Source of the DNA: Plasmodium malariae
Taxonomy: Eukaryota; Apicomplexa; Aconoidasida; Haemosporida; Plasmodiidae
Length of the DNA stretch: 64,000 bases
NCBI RefSeq assembly: GCF_900090045.1
Contig: NC_041778.1
Coordinates: 793,501 to 857,500 of the forward strand
Direction: 5' to 3'
The stretch's first letter is position 1; each line of letters starts with the position of its first letter. Both the position numbers and the translations under genes were made by a program. The notes below the pieces were generated by a model. The model did no database searches. It worked only from the letters and a program-made list of their open reading frames with translations, and was not told where the DNA came from. Shown piece after piece: positions 37,973-50,500 of the stretch.

Positions 37973-38690
37973 TTACAACGAGGGGTTATTATATCACCCA
38001 CAGCACATATAATACGAAAGAGGCGTGGTTCTCAACATCAATCTCTTCCTTTATTTTTATAACGTGCCATAATTTCAAGCTTAACATATGGGCGGATCTC
38101 TAATAATTGTGAAATTCTCCTTCGAGCTTCCTCTAGTAATGCTAGAAAATTTTAGTATCACTAGTTTTTTATTACATTAAGAACATATTTTTCGCTTTTT
38201 CCATATTTTTTCAAATTTTTTACATTGTTACACCTTTTTTAAGTACGAATTACATTATTATTTTGTGTGCAACTTTGAATTTTTTTTTTTTTTTTTTTTT
38301 TTTTTGAACTTTTAATTTTTCCCTACTATTGTGTTATATTAATCATATAAAATGAAGAATAACCCACTTTAAATTAGCATTCGACTGATCGGACAACATT
38401 TTGTTGATCTAAAAAATGCATTGGTAACATATGTACAATTAAAAGTAAAATCATCCTAATTTTTTGTCCTTATATTCAAGGTTATAAAACAGGTACCTGA
38501 TTTGTTCAGGTAATTTTAAATATCACCATGGTTCCCATTCCCTTCTTTAGCTCCACTTTATTAAAAAATATGTGGTACATGGGATATAGGTATATACGTA
38601 TGTTCGTATGGGCATATGCACGTACTTATATGTATGTATACACGTTTCCAAATTATTTAGCACTAATTTCTTTCTTAAAAGTGCGTAACA

Positions 38691-38890
38691 ATGAAAATAA
38701 TGAAAATAATGATAATAATGAAAATAATGATAATACTGAAAATAATGATAATAATGCAAATAATGATAATAATGATAATAATGAAAATAATGATAATACT
38801 GAAAATAATGATAATAATGATAATAATGAAAATAATGATAATACTGAAAATAATGATAATAATGCAAATAATGATAATAATGATAATAAT
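38691..38890. repeat. AATGATAATAATGAAAAT-type repeat
   Basis: One forward frame reads Asn with Asp/Glu, as in Plasmodium low-complexity proteins. It lies at the end of a short open frame with no conserved part and ends at a stop directly after the repeat, so I call it a repeat, not a gene. Confidence 0.7.
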
Positions 38891-39536
38891 TAAAATAATG
38901 GTAGTATTAATTTATTTACCATAAGGAAAGCAACTCATCATGGCCCTTTAAGTAAATTTTATTTTTACGAACACTTGGTTTTTTATGGAAATAACACAAT
39001 TTTTTTTTTATCTTTATTGTATATATCTTTCTTTTTCTTTTCTTTTTTTTTTTTTTCTACATAAAAAACAATGTAAATTGTACGATAATTTTTTGCAATA
39101 TGAGCTATGTTATAAATATTGTATAAATATGTATAAATACATATATATGTTTATATTTAATATATATATAATACATAAACGTAATTTGTATTATTTATAT
39201 TTTTTTGTTTTTGTTTTTTCTTGGAGATCTTTCGTTTTGTATACCTTTTTTCCTTTTTTAAAAAATACGTTTAAATGCAAAGCCAAAATAAAGAAAAAAG
39301 AAAATAGAAAATTTTGCTCTAATTTTTTTTCATATTATTTATTTACAAAAAAGTTTGTTATGATTTTATACATAAAAAAAAAAAAAAAATTGGAACAGAG
39401 TTTATGGCAATATGAAATAAAATTTAAATTCAAGTATTTGCATTTATATACACTATATGGAAATAACGAGCATGATTATTTTCATACGTACAAAAATATG
39501 TATATATATATATATATTATTATGTATATATACTTA

Positions 39537-39592
<56 letters not shown>

Positions 39593-41264
39593 TTTTTATT
39601 AGTAAGCATAAATCGTAAATGTTATTGTATTTGTATTTTATTACGTACAATGTACATGTATATTACGTCATGTATATTATATATACATATTATGCGCCAT
39701 TGTTCGTACATTCGTTATAACAAAATGCATGAGAAAAGCATGCTAGAATGAGAGAAGACTAGTAGGAATATTTGTAAGATACATGGAATAAAAATTTTTG
39801 AATTCATTTTATTTGCTCAGTTAAAATTTGTATTTAATATTTTAAATTTCAAAATGATTATTAAAAAAAAAGAAATATAAAAAATCGCACAAGCATTTTT
39901 GAACAAGCATCTTTTTTTAGGTAAAAAGAGGCCATTAAAAAAAAGAGAGTTATTAAGCCATCCATAATATATATATTATATTTATTTAAGTACATCAATT
40001 TTTGCATAATATATACATATGTATTTATTTATCTTACATTTATTGATCTTATACTTACATGCGTACATTTGTTATATACTTACGTACAACATATATAAAT
40101 GTACACGTGTATAATACATATAGTGCACATGTAACAACGTATGTGCGAATACGTACACTATGTATGTGCCTTACATGTACATATATATACTCATATGAGC
40201 ATAGATACGTATGCACATATTTCTTTGATGAACAAGTAAATTTTACAGTTGCTACCATGTTACAAGTAATAACAACTATAATTTAATTTTAAGTATATTT
40301 TGAATGCAATTTTTTTATTTTTTTATTTTAATAATACTCATTTGTGATAGCAAAAAAGCAAGCATATTTGTATTATATTGTTTTATAAATTTATTTTAAA
40401 TATTATAATGATATAAAAATACATAAAATATATTATTTCCAGAGTGTAAAATAATTTTAAAAAAGTTTTTATAAAGTACACAATTTTGTTGCCTAGATTT
40501 TTGTTTAAGTTTGTAAACACGCTATTTATGAGACCATTTATATGTGTAATATTTTGTATACCCTTGTCCTTTTTTTTTTTTTTTTTTTTTTTTATTTTGT
40601 TTTTTTAACTAGTAGTGCATTCTACTACATTAAAATTAATTAAGAACAAAATAAGGCATTAATAAAATAAAGCAATATTATACTATCTTTTATAGTAAGA
40701 TGATAGTACTCAGTTGAAGTACGTATGTTTGAAGATATTGAGAAGTTGTTTTTGTTTTAGTTCAAAGCCATTAATTTTACACATATATGTACGTATATAT
40801 ATATATACCTATCCCGTCATGTGTAAAAATTTTATATACATGCGAGCAGGTGAACGAATGCACGTACAAATATACGTGTGCATACAATCTATGCGTTTGT
40901 TTATGTGCAATTTCATCCAGTACAGAAGGAACAATCTTTTAACGTGTTCGCATGTACAAGATGCTGGTTTATTCCCGTAAGAGAATTATTAAAGGAATTG
41001 TTTCATCATAAAAACTTTGAATAATAAGAGCATTCAGTCATTTATTATTGGCTTGTTAATTTATTTTATTTTAATTTTTTTTTTTATTTTTTTACCTTTT
41101 CACGTTTTTACTACTTCGCTTCATTGTTTCATTGCTTCATTGCTTCATTGCTTTTTTATGTCTTTTTATTTTTATTATTATTTTTTTTTTCAACTCTCCA
41201 CTTGTCAATTCTATCGCCTGTACGTTGTTACAACCTTTGACCATTTTAAAAGAACTAAATTTGT

Positions 41265-41418
41265 TGAATTTTATTAAAATTTATTGAATTTTATTGAATT
41301 TTATTGAATTTTATTAAAATTTATTGAATTTTATTGAATTTTATTGAATTTTATTAAAATTTATTGAATTTTATTGAATTTTATTGAATTTTATTGAATT
41401 TTATTGAATTTTTCTGAA
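41265..41418. repeat. 10-nt repeat ATTGAATTTT upstream of the Asn-rich gene
   Basis: About 14 copies interrupted by TTAAAATTTA variants, ending about 180 nt before the start codon at 41600. Confidence 0.85.
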
Positions 41419-41599
41419 TGTTTTTGTATTTATTAAAAATGTAGAAAATCTTTTTTTTATAATGAATTATATTTCATGCAAGGTAAAAAATAAAAAAAAA
41501 AAAAAAAAAAAAAAAATAGAACATATAGTATATATAGCATTAAACATTTTAAATATTACATATAATTAGTGGTGTGATAAAAAAAAAAAAAAAAAAAAA

Positions 41600-44500
41600 A
41601 TGACAGAAGGGAAAAAAATAAATGTAGAAATAAATTCCTTTAAAGAAGGCGTTAATGTGTATTATAAAAAAAATTATGATATAAATGAATATAATAAATA
41701 TTTAATACATACTGATGATATAAAAGGAAAAAATAATAGAAAAGTAAAGAAAGATATTTGTAAAACTAAGTATGATATAACTACTGCAGATTCAATTTCA
41801 ACAACAACAGATGAGTTGTCATACTCATATCAAATAGAGAGTAAAAGTGAAGACAAGGGATTATATAATTTATTTGAGGAGACCAGTTTCATAAATTTAC
41901 AAGACCAAAGTCCAGATGAGCAGGTGGTTAAAATTGAAGAAAGGGAAAATATAAATGAAAGAAATGAAAGTAATACTGAAAATTTAAACAAAAATTTAAG
42001 CAAAAATTTAAGCAAAAATTTAAGCAAACATTTAAGCAAACATTTAAGCAAACATTTAAGCAAACATTTAAGCAAACGTTTAAGCAAACATTTAAGCAAA
42101 CATTTAAGCAAAAAAATTAATAATAATAATATAAATAATGATATAAATAATATAAATAATGATATAAATAATATAAATAATAATATAAATAATATAAATA
42201 ATAATATAAGCAAAAATATAAGTAATAATATAAATGACATAAACAATAATATAAACGATATAAATAATAATAATAATACAAATGGCAATACAAATGGCAA
42301 TACAAATGGCAATACAAATGGCAATACAAATGGCAATACAAATAGCAGTACAAATAGCAATACAAATAGCAGTACAAATAATAGTATAAATAATAGTATA
42401 AATAATAATACTCCTTGTTTGAACAGCAATGTGCTATTAGAGAGAAAGGACATAGAATTATCGAGGCACAGTGAAGATGATAATAACAAAATTTTTAATA
42501 ATAAGGTATTATATAACAATGAAAATTTGATAAAAAATAAAAATGAAATGATTAACACAATATTAGTAAATCCTGATAACAATATTTGTGTTAAAAAGGA
42601 TATAATTAGTGCTGACCATTATAGCAGTGCTGAAAATAACGAGTGCATAGATAATGATCATATTGAAGAGTTAGATAATAATTTAGAACAAAACACATAT
42701 TTCATAGAATCGACATTTAAAAATGCTCATTGTGGATACTCAGAATTCTTTCAAAATAATTTTTTTTCGCACCATATTTCAAATAATTTGAACAGTATAG
42801 GTTGTGTGAATAGTATGAATAGTATGAGTAGTGCAAATACGATAAACAGTTCAAATGGTAGAAATGTAAATGGCTTTTCTAAAAGTCATAACCCGACTTT
42901 TGACGGTTCAAGGTCGCAAATGGGTAATAACGTAAATGTAATAAAACTTTTTGGTAGAAATGATCAAAATAAGCTCGGTGTAATGCACATAAGAAATATA
43001 AGAAGTATTGGCAGCATTGCGCAGTATATAAGTACTGATGGTAGTAGCAATAACGATGGCAGCAATAACGACGGAAGCAATAATGATAGTAGCAACAACA
43101 GAAGCAGTAATAATGCTAGAACAATGAAAAGGGGCTCTGAAAGTACTGGGGAGGGTGTTGTCAGTAATATGGAGAAAATGAATAACTTAGGGAAGATGAG
43201 ATATTTAAGAAGTATGAGCGATATGGACAATATAGGAAGTATGGACAGTATGAACAGTTCAGGTAATGTGAGAAATTTGAGAAGTATGGATAGCTTGAAA
43301 TGTGTGAGCAGTTTGAATAATATGGAGAAATTACGAGTTCTGAAAGGTTTAAAAAACGTGAATTGCGTTGAAAAGTTAAGAAGTGTAAACAAGCATTTTC
43401 ATAATTTAACTCAAGGAACTGCAGAGAATTTAAAGAATGCTGTTGAATCTGCAAACAGTTTAAGCATGAACGGTTCAGAAATTTTGAGGGATACAAATGA
43501 CACTACTTACAGTTTAAGTATGAACGGTTCAGAAATTTTGAGGGATACAAATGACACTGCTTACAGTTTAAGTATGAACGGTTCAGAAATTTTGAGGGAT
43601 ACAAATGACACTGCTTACAGTTTAAGTATGAACGGTTCAGAAATTTTGAGGGATACAAATGACCCTGCTTACAGTTTAAGTATGAACGGTTCAGAAATTT
43701 TGAGGGATGCAAATGACCCTACTTACAGTTTAAGTATGAACGGTTCAGAAATTTTGAGAGATGCAAATGATCCTGCTTACTGTTTAAGTATGAAAGGTTC
43801 AGAAAATTTGAGGGATGAAAATGACATTGCTTACAGTTTAAGTATGAACAGTTCAGAACATTTGAGGGATGAAAATGACATTGCTTACAGTTTAAGTATG
43901 AGAGGTTCAGAAAATTTGAGGGATGAAAATGACATTGCTTACAGTTTATGTATGAACAGTTCAGAACATTTTAGGGATGCAAATATCTCTGCTTACAGTG
44001 CAAGTATGAAAAGTGCGAATAATAATATGTACCATTTAAGTTTACCACTTAACAATAGTAGAAAAATAAATGAAATGAAAGGCAATACAAAATCGCTAAA
44101 TGAGGCATGTGAAGCTACTCCAAATAATTTTAAAAATTCCTCTTTTATGCAAGAGAGTAATATAATAATAAATTATATGAACAGAATTGAAGATAATGTG
44201 CAAAATTTTTTGAATATCAGTTCAAAAGATGTAAAAGTTTTAATGAATTCAGTTCCTCATGTGATCAGTAAGAGAGATGATACACATACAAAGGTAAAAT
44301 CCTCAATATTGCAGAGTATCAATGACGGTAATAATATTGCCATTAATGATAGTGCAATATATAATGATAATAATAAATTGAATAAAAGCATTGTATTTGA
44401 TCATGAAAAAGAAAGTAATCAATATTTAAAATGTACGAACAGTAACAAGAATAAGGTGCAGCAGTCTCGTGGTAGTAAGATGAATATGAAAAGTGAAAGT

Positions 44501-45709
44501 GAGAATAAAGTTGTTATAAAAGACATATCAAAAAATGGAAAAGATTTAATAGATGGGTCATCTAATAAAAAATTTAATGGTAGATATTATAAAATTTTAA
44601 AAAATATAAGGCAAAATAAAAATTTAGCTAATTATGAATTCAAGGACGTTGCGGAAGCGTATGATATGGGGAATGATAATGATAACGATAATAATATAAG
44701 TAATAGCAATAGCAATAGTAATAGCAATATCAATAGCAATAGCAATAGCAATAGCAATATCAATAGCAATAGCAATAGCAATAGCAATAGCAATAGCAAT
44801 AGCAATAGCAATAGTAATAGCAATAGCAATAGCAATAGTAATAGCAATAGTAATAGTGAAAATATTAGTTATAGTAATGCCCCCCCTCGTTGTAGCAGTA
44901 GATACGGTGAAAAGATGCACTATAGAGAATTCTTCCATGTAGATGAAAACAGAAATACGAAAGAAGTTAAAATTTGTACTAATAAAGTAATTTTGACAAC
45001 TTTCGAAATGAAAACATTTTTATTAAATACAATAAAAGCCATAGGGATAGTTTTTAAAAAATGGAAGGTAACAAATTTTGGCATGTATTTTTGGTTTCAT
45101 ATAAAATGTATAGAAAGTGAAACAGACCTAAATTTTTACATTTCTATTTTTAATTCCTTGTTTGAAAAAATTACAGGAAAAAATATTTATTATCAGTGCA
45201 ATGATTTAAATTATATAGTGAACTTATTTAAGGAATTTATTATATACGATTGCAAAAACATTTTTAAGAAAAGTATAAAAGTTCTGAACAGATATGCAAA
45301 AAAAAATTCCCAAAATTTCTCTATTTTTGATAACAGTGAAGATATAGTAAATGTGAACGAGTCTCTGCTGTTAATTAAGGAAGAAATGAACAACACTGGT
45401 AGTGATGATAATGATAACACTGGAGGTAGTAACGATAGTGATATACATAATGGTAATCGTAATAGTAGTGATAGAAACAATAATAATATTATGACTAATA
45501 GTAATAGTAATGGTAATGGTAGCAGTAATGGTAACAGTATTAACAAAGGAAATAATTTTTTTTGTTTTATTTTTAACGCGCTAAAAGAATATTATGAATC
45601 TTTAGGGAAAAGCGGTCAGGAAAAAATTTACGTATCCAATATGTTTGCAAACTTTAATGAATTAAACTATAACGAAATATTCAGCTTTTTTTGTGAGCAA
45701 ATGAATTAG
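41600..45709 (+). CDS. Asn-rich conserved Plasmodium protein with 18-residue repeats
   Basis: Single open frame of 1,369 aa from an ATG preceded by a long A run. Function unknown; I see no signal peptide, membrane segment or known domain. Low-complexity blocks come in series: Asn-Leu-Ser-Lys/His-Leu-Ser-Lys tetrapeptides (residues about 130-172), Asn-Ile and Asn-Gly-Asn-Thr runs to about 275, then an 18-residue (54-nt) array at about 617-803 with core YSLSMNGSEILRD, ten full copies plus a partial one, and Asn-Ser dipeptides at about 1032-1090. The probable folded part is the C-terminal region from about 1115 (EVKICTNKVILTTFEMKTF) to about 1240, hydrophobic and free of repeats. Position and strand match a conserved gene between AROM and the Pol III subunit in P. 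falciparum. The cell role cannot be inferred. Confidence 0.9.
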   Translation: MTEGKKINVEINSFKEGVNVYYKKNYDINEYNKYLIHTDDIKGKNNRKVKKDICKTKYDITTADSISTTTDELSYSYQIESKSEDKGLYNLFEETSFINLQDQSPDEQVVKIEERENINERNESNTENLNKNLSKNLSKNLSKHLSKHLSKHLSKHLSKRLSKHLSKHLSKKINNNNINNDINNINNDINNINNNINNINNNISKNISNNINDINNNINDINNNNNTNGNTNGNTNGNTNGNTNGNTNSSTNSNTNSSTNNSINNSINNNTPCLNSNVLLERKDIELSRHSEDDNNKIFNNKVLYNNENLIKNKNEMINTILVNPDNNICVKKDIISADHYSSAENNECIDNDHIEELDNNLEQNTYFIESTFKNAHCGYSEFFQNNFFSHHISNNLNSIGCVNSMNSMSSANTINSSNGRNVNGFSKSHNPTFDGSRSQMGNNVNVIKLFGRNDQNKLGVMHIRNIRSIGSIAQYISTDGSSNNDGSNNDGSNNDSSNNRSSNNARTMKRGSESTGEGVVSNMEKMNNLGKMRYLRSMSDMDNIGSMDSMNSSGNVRNLRSMDSLKCVSSLNNMEKLRVLKGLKNVNCVEKLRSVNKHFHNLTQGTAENLKNAVESANSLSMNGSEILRDTNDTTYSLSMNGSEILRDTNDTAYSLSMNGSEILRDTNDTAYSLSMNGSEILRDTNDPAYSLSMNGSEILRDANDPTYSLSMNGSEILRDANDPAYCLSMKGSENLRDENDIAYSLSMNSSEHLRDENDIAYSLSMRGSENLRDENDIAYSLCMNSSEHFRDANISAYSASMKSANNNMYHLSLPLNNSRKINEMKGNTKSLNEACEATPNNFKNSSFMQESNIIINYMNRIEDNVQNFLNISSKDVKVLMNSVPHVISKRDDTHTKVKSSILQSINDGNNIAINDSAIYNDNNKLNKSIVFDHEKESNQYLKCTNSNKNKVQQSRGSKMNMKSESENKVVIKDISKNGKDLIDGSSNKKFNGRYYKILKNIRQNKNLANYEFKDVAEAYDMGNDNDNDNNISNSNSNSNSNINSNSNSNSNINSNSNSNSNSNSNSNSNSNSNSNSNSNSNSNSENISYSNAPPRCSSRYGEKMHYREFFHVDENRNTKEVKICTNKVILTTFEMKTFLLNTIKAIGIVFKKWKVTNFGMYFWFHIKCIESETDLNFYISIFNSLFEKITGKNIYYQCNDLNYIVNLFKEFIIYDCKNIFKKSIKVLNRYAKKNSQNFSIFDNSEDIVNVNESLLLIKEEMNNTGSDDNDNTGGSNDSDIHNGNRNSSDRNNNNIMTNSNSNGNGSSNGNSINKGNNFFCFIFNALKEYYESLGKSGQEKIYVSNMFANFNELNYNEIFSFFCEQMN
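43453..44010 (+). repeat. 54-bp coding repeat array (18 aa, ten copies plus a partial)
   Basis: The first six copies are almost identical in DNA. Copies 7-10 alternate GSENLRDEND and SSEHLRDEND forms, so there seems to be an older higher-order pair and a recent expansion of the first type. Confidence 0.92.
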
Positions 45710-47592
45710 TGTAGTGCCATGATACACACTTAATGAATAACCCCTTTTGTAGGATGGAAGAGTATGTGATTGAGTACAACATCAAATTAGAGTAGTTATT
45801 ATACTATGCATTTAATGTGCTGTTTATTTATTTTCCCTGTTCAATTATTACACTTTGCAGCCATAACACCTTAAGCAATTGTTAAATAAAATGCGTAGTT
45901 CAAGGAAGGTACGAAACGTTATAACAATAAAGGATACACAAAATCTTTTTATTAAAAAAATAAAGAGAAAAACAAAAATAAAAATAAAAACAAAAATAAA
46001 ATGAAAAACAAAAATAAAATGAAAAACAAAAATAAAATGAAAAACAAAAATAAATTGAAAAAGAAATGTACAAGTTATTTTAAATAGTAATTTTACTAAC
46101 TTTTGTTGTGTTTTTAATATTTTTAATTTTTTAAAATTGTTCATTAAAAAAGAAATTATTATATGAAAATGTCGTACATACATTAATGATATTGTTTGAG
46201 TAAATTTTATTAAATTTATATCATTGCAGCCTATTTTTTTTTTTTTTTGTTTTCAAAATGTTCCATTTTAAATTTATTAGCACAAGATAAAAGTGTTTAT
46301 ATATGCATGATACATATTACATACATTTTATACATATGCTTATGTATACTTGTCTACATACTGATCATACACCCCATATTAAGGGTTGGCTTTTATATGT
46401 CCTTTCATGCACATTCTTTCATTTTAGTTTATGAATTTTATATCATATGTGAACACATCATAATGTTGTTCGATAAAAATTTTTAAAACTTTGAATTTAA
46501 CAAATGGCGAATAATCAATAAATATTATTTTTTTTTTGTTGAAGAAAAGCGCATACACAAAAAAAAAAGAAAAAGAAAAAGAAAAATGCATATATATATA
46601 TATATATATATATATAAAGGAACAAGTAACAGAACATATAATAATGGCTTTGTAATAACACTTGAATGGATTTAAATGAACAAAATTTATGTTTACATAT
46701 GAATAAATAGTCTTGTATAAAAGAAGAATAGAAAATCTCCTACATATTTGTGTTATCCAAAACTTAGTATTATGAATAAATTAGTGAAAAGACAATGCCC
46801 ACATTTTCTTATATGTAATCTGATAATAAGGTGATGCGAGAGCTAGCTTTTTTTTTTTTTAGCTAGCTAAAATATAAATTACAAAGAAAAAAAGAAAAAG
46901 GAGAGAAAAAGTAAAAGTAAAAGTAAAAGTAAAAGTAAAAGAAAATTTTAACGATTTTTACACAAAATAAATTGGATTACCAGGATTAACTGCTTATACG
47001 TTGCTGTAAAATGTACGGACGCTTATGAACTGTGCTACATAATTTAAGCTTACAATCCACAACACCCTTTTTTGTGTACTTCTTTTTTCCTCTCACGTAA
47101 TAATGTACTTTGCAAATGTAGAGTAACCTTGATGAAGTTCCGTAGGAGCAATTGAGTAAAGGTCTTTCTTTTTTTTTTTTTTTTTCTGCATAATAAACTG
47201 AATAAGCAGAACAAATACTGGAACGCAGCTTCTTTTTGGAAAAAATTATATTCCCCATTTAGGCTTTCACATGTCCGTGTTCAGAAAAAATAAATATTTT
47301 TACATTTATTAAATTTCGTGCGTGCGTTTGTGCGCTTGTGCACACTTCTTTTTTTCCGTTACAATTGCCCATCATTATCATCACCCTTATTTTTTTTTGT
47401 TCATCTTTTGAAATTTTAAGAGAATAATATGGACTTACAATTTACGAATATTTTTTTTTTTTTTCTGAGATATAATCATGTCCTGGTAGGAGATGAGTTT
47501 ATGCAAAGTAATATTTTAGCATTCTGAATTTTATCTTTTCTTTGCACTGTTCCGAGGAAATTATAACAAAAATTGACAACAACAAAACATGT
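45710..47592. other. Convergent intergenic region
   Basis: Lies between the 3' ends of the Asn-rich gene and AROM. It holds an 18-nt repeat of AAAAACAAAAATAAAATG (about 45965-46060), a TA tract (46591-46615) and a 90-codon minus-strand open frame at 46986-47258, listed separately. Confidence 0.5.
46986..47258 (-). CDS. Possible small protein, 90 aa, function unknown
   Basis: Open frame from an ATG (MGNIIFSKKKLRSS) to a stop. Base composition is about one third G+C, well above the flanking intergenic DNA and like the coding regions here. The protein is basic with five cysteines, and MGN at the start could be an N-myristoylation site. A 17-nt A run in the middle encodes Lys and could instead be part of an intron or a sequencing-length problem. 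No family is recognised. It lies 335 nt downstream of the AROM stop on the same strand. It may be a real small gene, an exon of one, or AROM 3' UTR. Confidence 0.3.
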   Translation of the reverse strand: MGNIIFSKKKLRSSICSAYSVYYAEKKKKKERPLLNCSYGTSSRLLYICKVHYYVRGKKKYTKKGVVDCKLKLCSTVHKRPYILQQRISS

Positions 47593-50500
47593 TTATTTAT
47601 CACCTTCCGTGGGTACATACGAAATAATACTTTTTACTTTTTGGTAATAAAAACCGTACATAAAATTATTATGGTAAAAATCTCTATTTTTTTTGTTTTC
47701 ATCATAATTATGATTTTCTATATTTTTTGAATTTTTTCCTGTTTCCAAATTTCTCAAGTTCGTTTTCTGATATTCCAAATGTGTTACATTATTATATAAA
47801 AAAACAAAAGAATTATTAACATAACAGCTATACAGTGAGATTTCCTGATTCGTATTATTATATACGTTTTTAATGCGAGACAATTTGGTGTTTATTAACC
47901 TGTGTGAGTTATATGCATTTATTGTTTTACTCAAAAATTCTTTATCAGACTTGGAAGCATAGTTATAAGTTAATTTTATCAAATCAGCATGGAATATATT
48001 CAACTTATTTAAATCGCTTTTTATTTTTAATTTATTTACTTTATTTCTATGTTTTGAAATAATAAAAAAAATATTTGCTTTTTTTTTTTTATGCGCTAGG
48101 AAATATTTTACAACTTTTAAAAATTTTATATCAACTTCTACGATATTAATTTTGTATTTATATAAAATGTTTAATAAGTTATTACAAAAGAGGTGTGCTA
48201 CATTTTTTTTGCCATCCTTCTTCAATTTCGTGCATCTATTTTTTATCTTAAAAAATTGTGCATGAAAAATTGAGGTGTGCAATTTAACCGCGATAGGTTT
48301 TGTGGTATACGACCGGATAATAAAAATTGCTAGCGCTAATAATTTTTCTTCATTTTTGGCATATTTTCTATTTTTCCCTCTTTGGTCATGTTGTACACCC
48401 ATGTCTAGCTCTTCTCCACGGCATCTCCGTTCAATGCAGCGACTCTGTTCGATACAGCCTCTCTGTCCACCCCCATCCTTTTGCTCACTTTGACCATCCT
48501 TCGTACCACCAATATGCTCGTAAACAATTTCAACAACGTCGTACGATGACCGCAATAATTCGTAGTCGAAAGAATGAAAAAATTTTAGATGGATGGACAA
48601 CGTACGAATAGCACCCCAGTCAAGAATGGTAGGCTTTACAAAAAATTTATAATTAAAGAAGTTGATAAAACTACTAACAATTAGTTTATTTCTTGATTCC
48701 TTTAAATTCTTTATATGACTACTTATTTTAATTTCTGATGGTATGGAAAAATGAAAGGAATTTAACTCATCAAACAAAACAGTTCTTCTGTTAATTATTT
48801 CCTTTATATTTCCACTTAGCTTTGGTTTTACATTATCATTTATACATATATCACATAATTCTCTTTTGTTTCTTTTAATTAGTACCACATTTTTCAATTT
48901 TTTTAAAACTTGCCTTGACTTATAAAATTCTATTATTCCTCCTCCTAAAACTATTGTTATGCTATTTATATCATAATTTTTGCATGTTAGCAATTTGTTT
49001 TTTAAGTTGTAATATAAATCATTTATTTTTTTGTTGTAAAAAATGATATCATTTCCCATACAAAAAAATATATTATCGAAATATGCATGTACCGCTACAC
49101 ATGATCTGTTAATACACACCTTCGAATTTTCCGCTCTACAGAGAAAGACGTTTTTTTTGTCATCGTTCCCGTGCATACTGCTTTGAATATGGGACCATAC
49201 ATCACCCCTATCATTACAGCTAATACTTCCGCTAATATTGGCCCATAAATAATTTTTCAGGGTCAACAGGCAGTAGGACAAATACAAGGCAGAGACGAAG
49301 GTTATGTACTCGTAGAACCGAAAATCGTCAATGGTAAGTTTATCAAAGCTGATTTGTCCGTTTAATATGTATTCATCTATATCAATTACTAAGCTGTTTT
49401 CTATTCTATGGCCGAGGTAGCTTTTCCCTACATTCCTAATGCCACAAATTATGTGTACATTTAGATTATTAATTTCCTTCAGTAAGTAAAAAACGTTCCC
49501 GTTATTTACTTTTACTTCTTCATATTTATATGTTCTCATATAATTAGTGTCTGATGGTAAAAATAAATTTGTTTTATCACCATTTAACTGATTTTTTACC
49601 TTATTTAGAAAGCTACTACTTTTGCCGCTTCTTAGCCTTTCACGTAGATTTAAGCGCAATTTTGTTTGGTACCCTTCTTCTGTTCCCCCCCTTCGCTCGA
49701 ACCATTTACTCGACCCGTTACTGCGTTCGTTACTATGGTCTTCGTTGCATTCGTTGCTTCGTTCATTACTGGGATCCTCGTTGCATTTCATAAAACTATT
49801 GCTATAACTATCGCTATAACTATCGCTACCACCATTGTTACTCACTGTGAATGTCCATTTCCTCGAAATGATTCCCTTCCGTGCCCCACAACGCATAACG
49901 GTCAGTTCATTTTCTTCGGATGCAATGCTGCCTGTACTTCCACGTGTGTGTAGTTGCAGCATAGGATTGGTGAGGTTACACAAGTTTATAATCCCTTTAG
50001 GTTCCCTTTTTCTATGTATGCATTTTTTTGTTTTTTTCATCACTACATTTTTTAAGTTCAAGTTAGAGGTCTTCCAATATTCATGATTCATAAAATAGAG
50101 ATTCCCCCTAGTACTTCTGTGAGTGCGATTGATTTCTTTTTTGTGGATTATATGAGCACCATTTGTTTTATAAAAATTTTCCTCTGTACATGTATTATTT
50201 TCCATTTTATGATTTAAAGAGTTACAGTTTGTGTCTTTATTTATGAGTTTTTTGGATCTAGTATTAATTCTATAATTACCCTCAGTAGACATGGTAGGCG
50301 ATTTATAATTTTTTAACATGTCTACATCACTTCTTGAAGCATCGGTACATGAATAGGTACTCTCATGGGACTCTATAGAAGAGGATATAACTTCAACGCA
50401 TGATTTGCTATCCTGCTCATTCAGTATATTGTAATTGTTTACTTCTTCAAAATTATGAAATTTGACATTATCCGAATTGACATAGTTAATATTTATTTCT

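Larger units (their letters stand above)
37053..41599. other. Long intergenic region with a possible unannotated small gene
   Basis: 4.5 kb. Segments at about 37745-37860 and 38000-38155 are clearly less AT-rich than the rest and may be exons or a non-coding RNA (see findings). The remainder holds poly-T tracts, an Asn-frame repeat (38691-38890), a TA tract (39543-39588) and a 10-nt repeat (41265-41418). Confidence 0.45.

Noticed and set aside
38528..38893. Asn-rich 121-codon protein
   Set aside because: The non-repeat part has no recognisable feature and the Asn part is a simple repeat ending in a stop; part of it overlaps better splice candidates.
41830..44938. Minus-strand Leu-rich frames opposite the Asn-rich gene
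   Set aside because: Antisense shadows of its Asn and Ser repeats.
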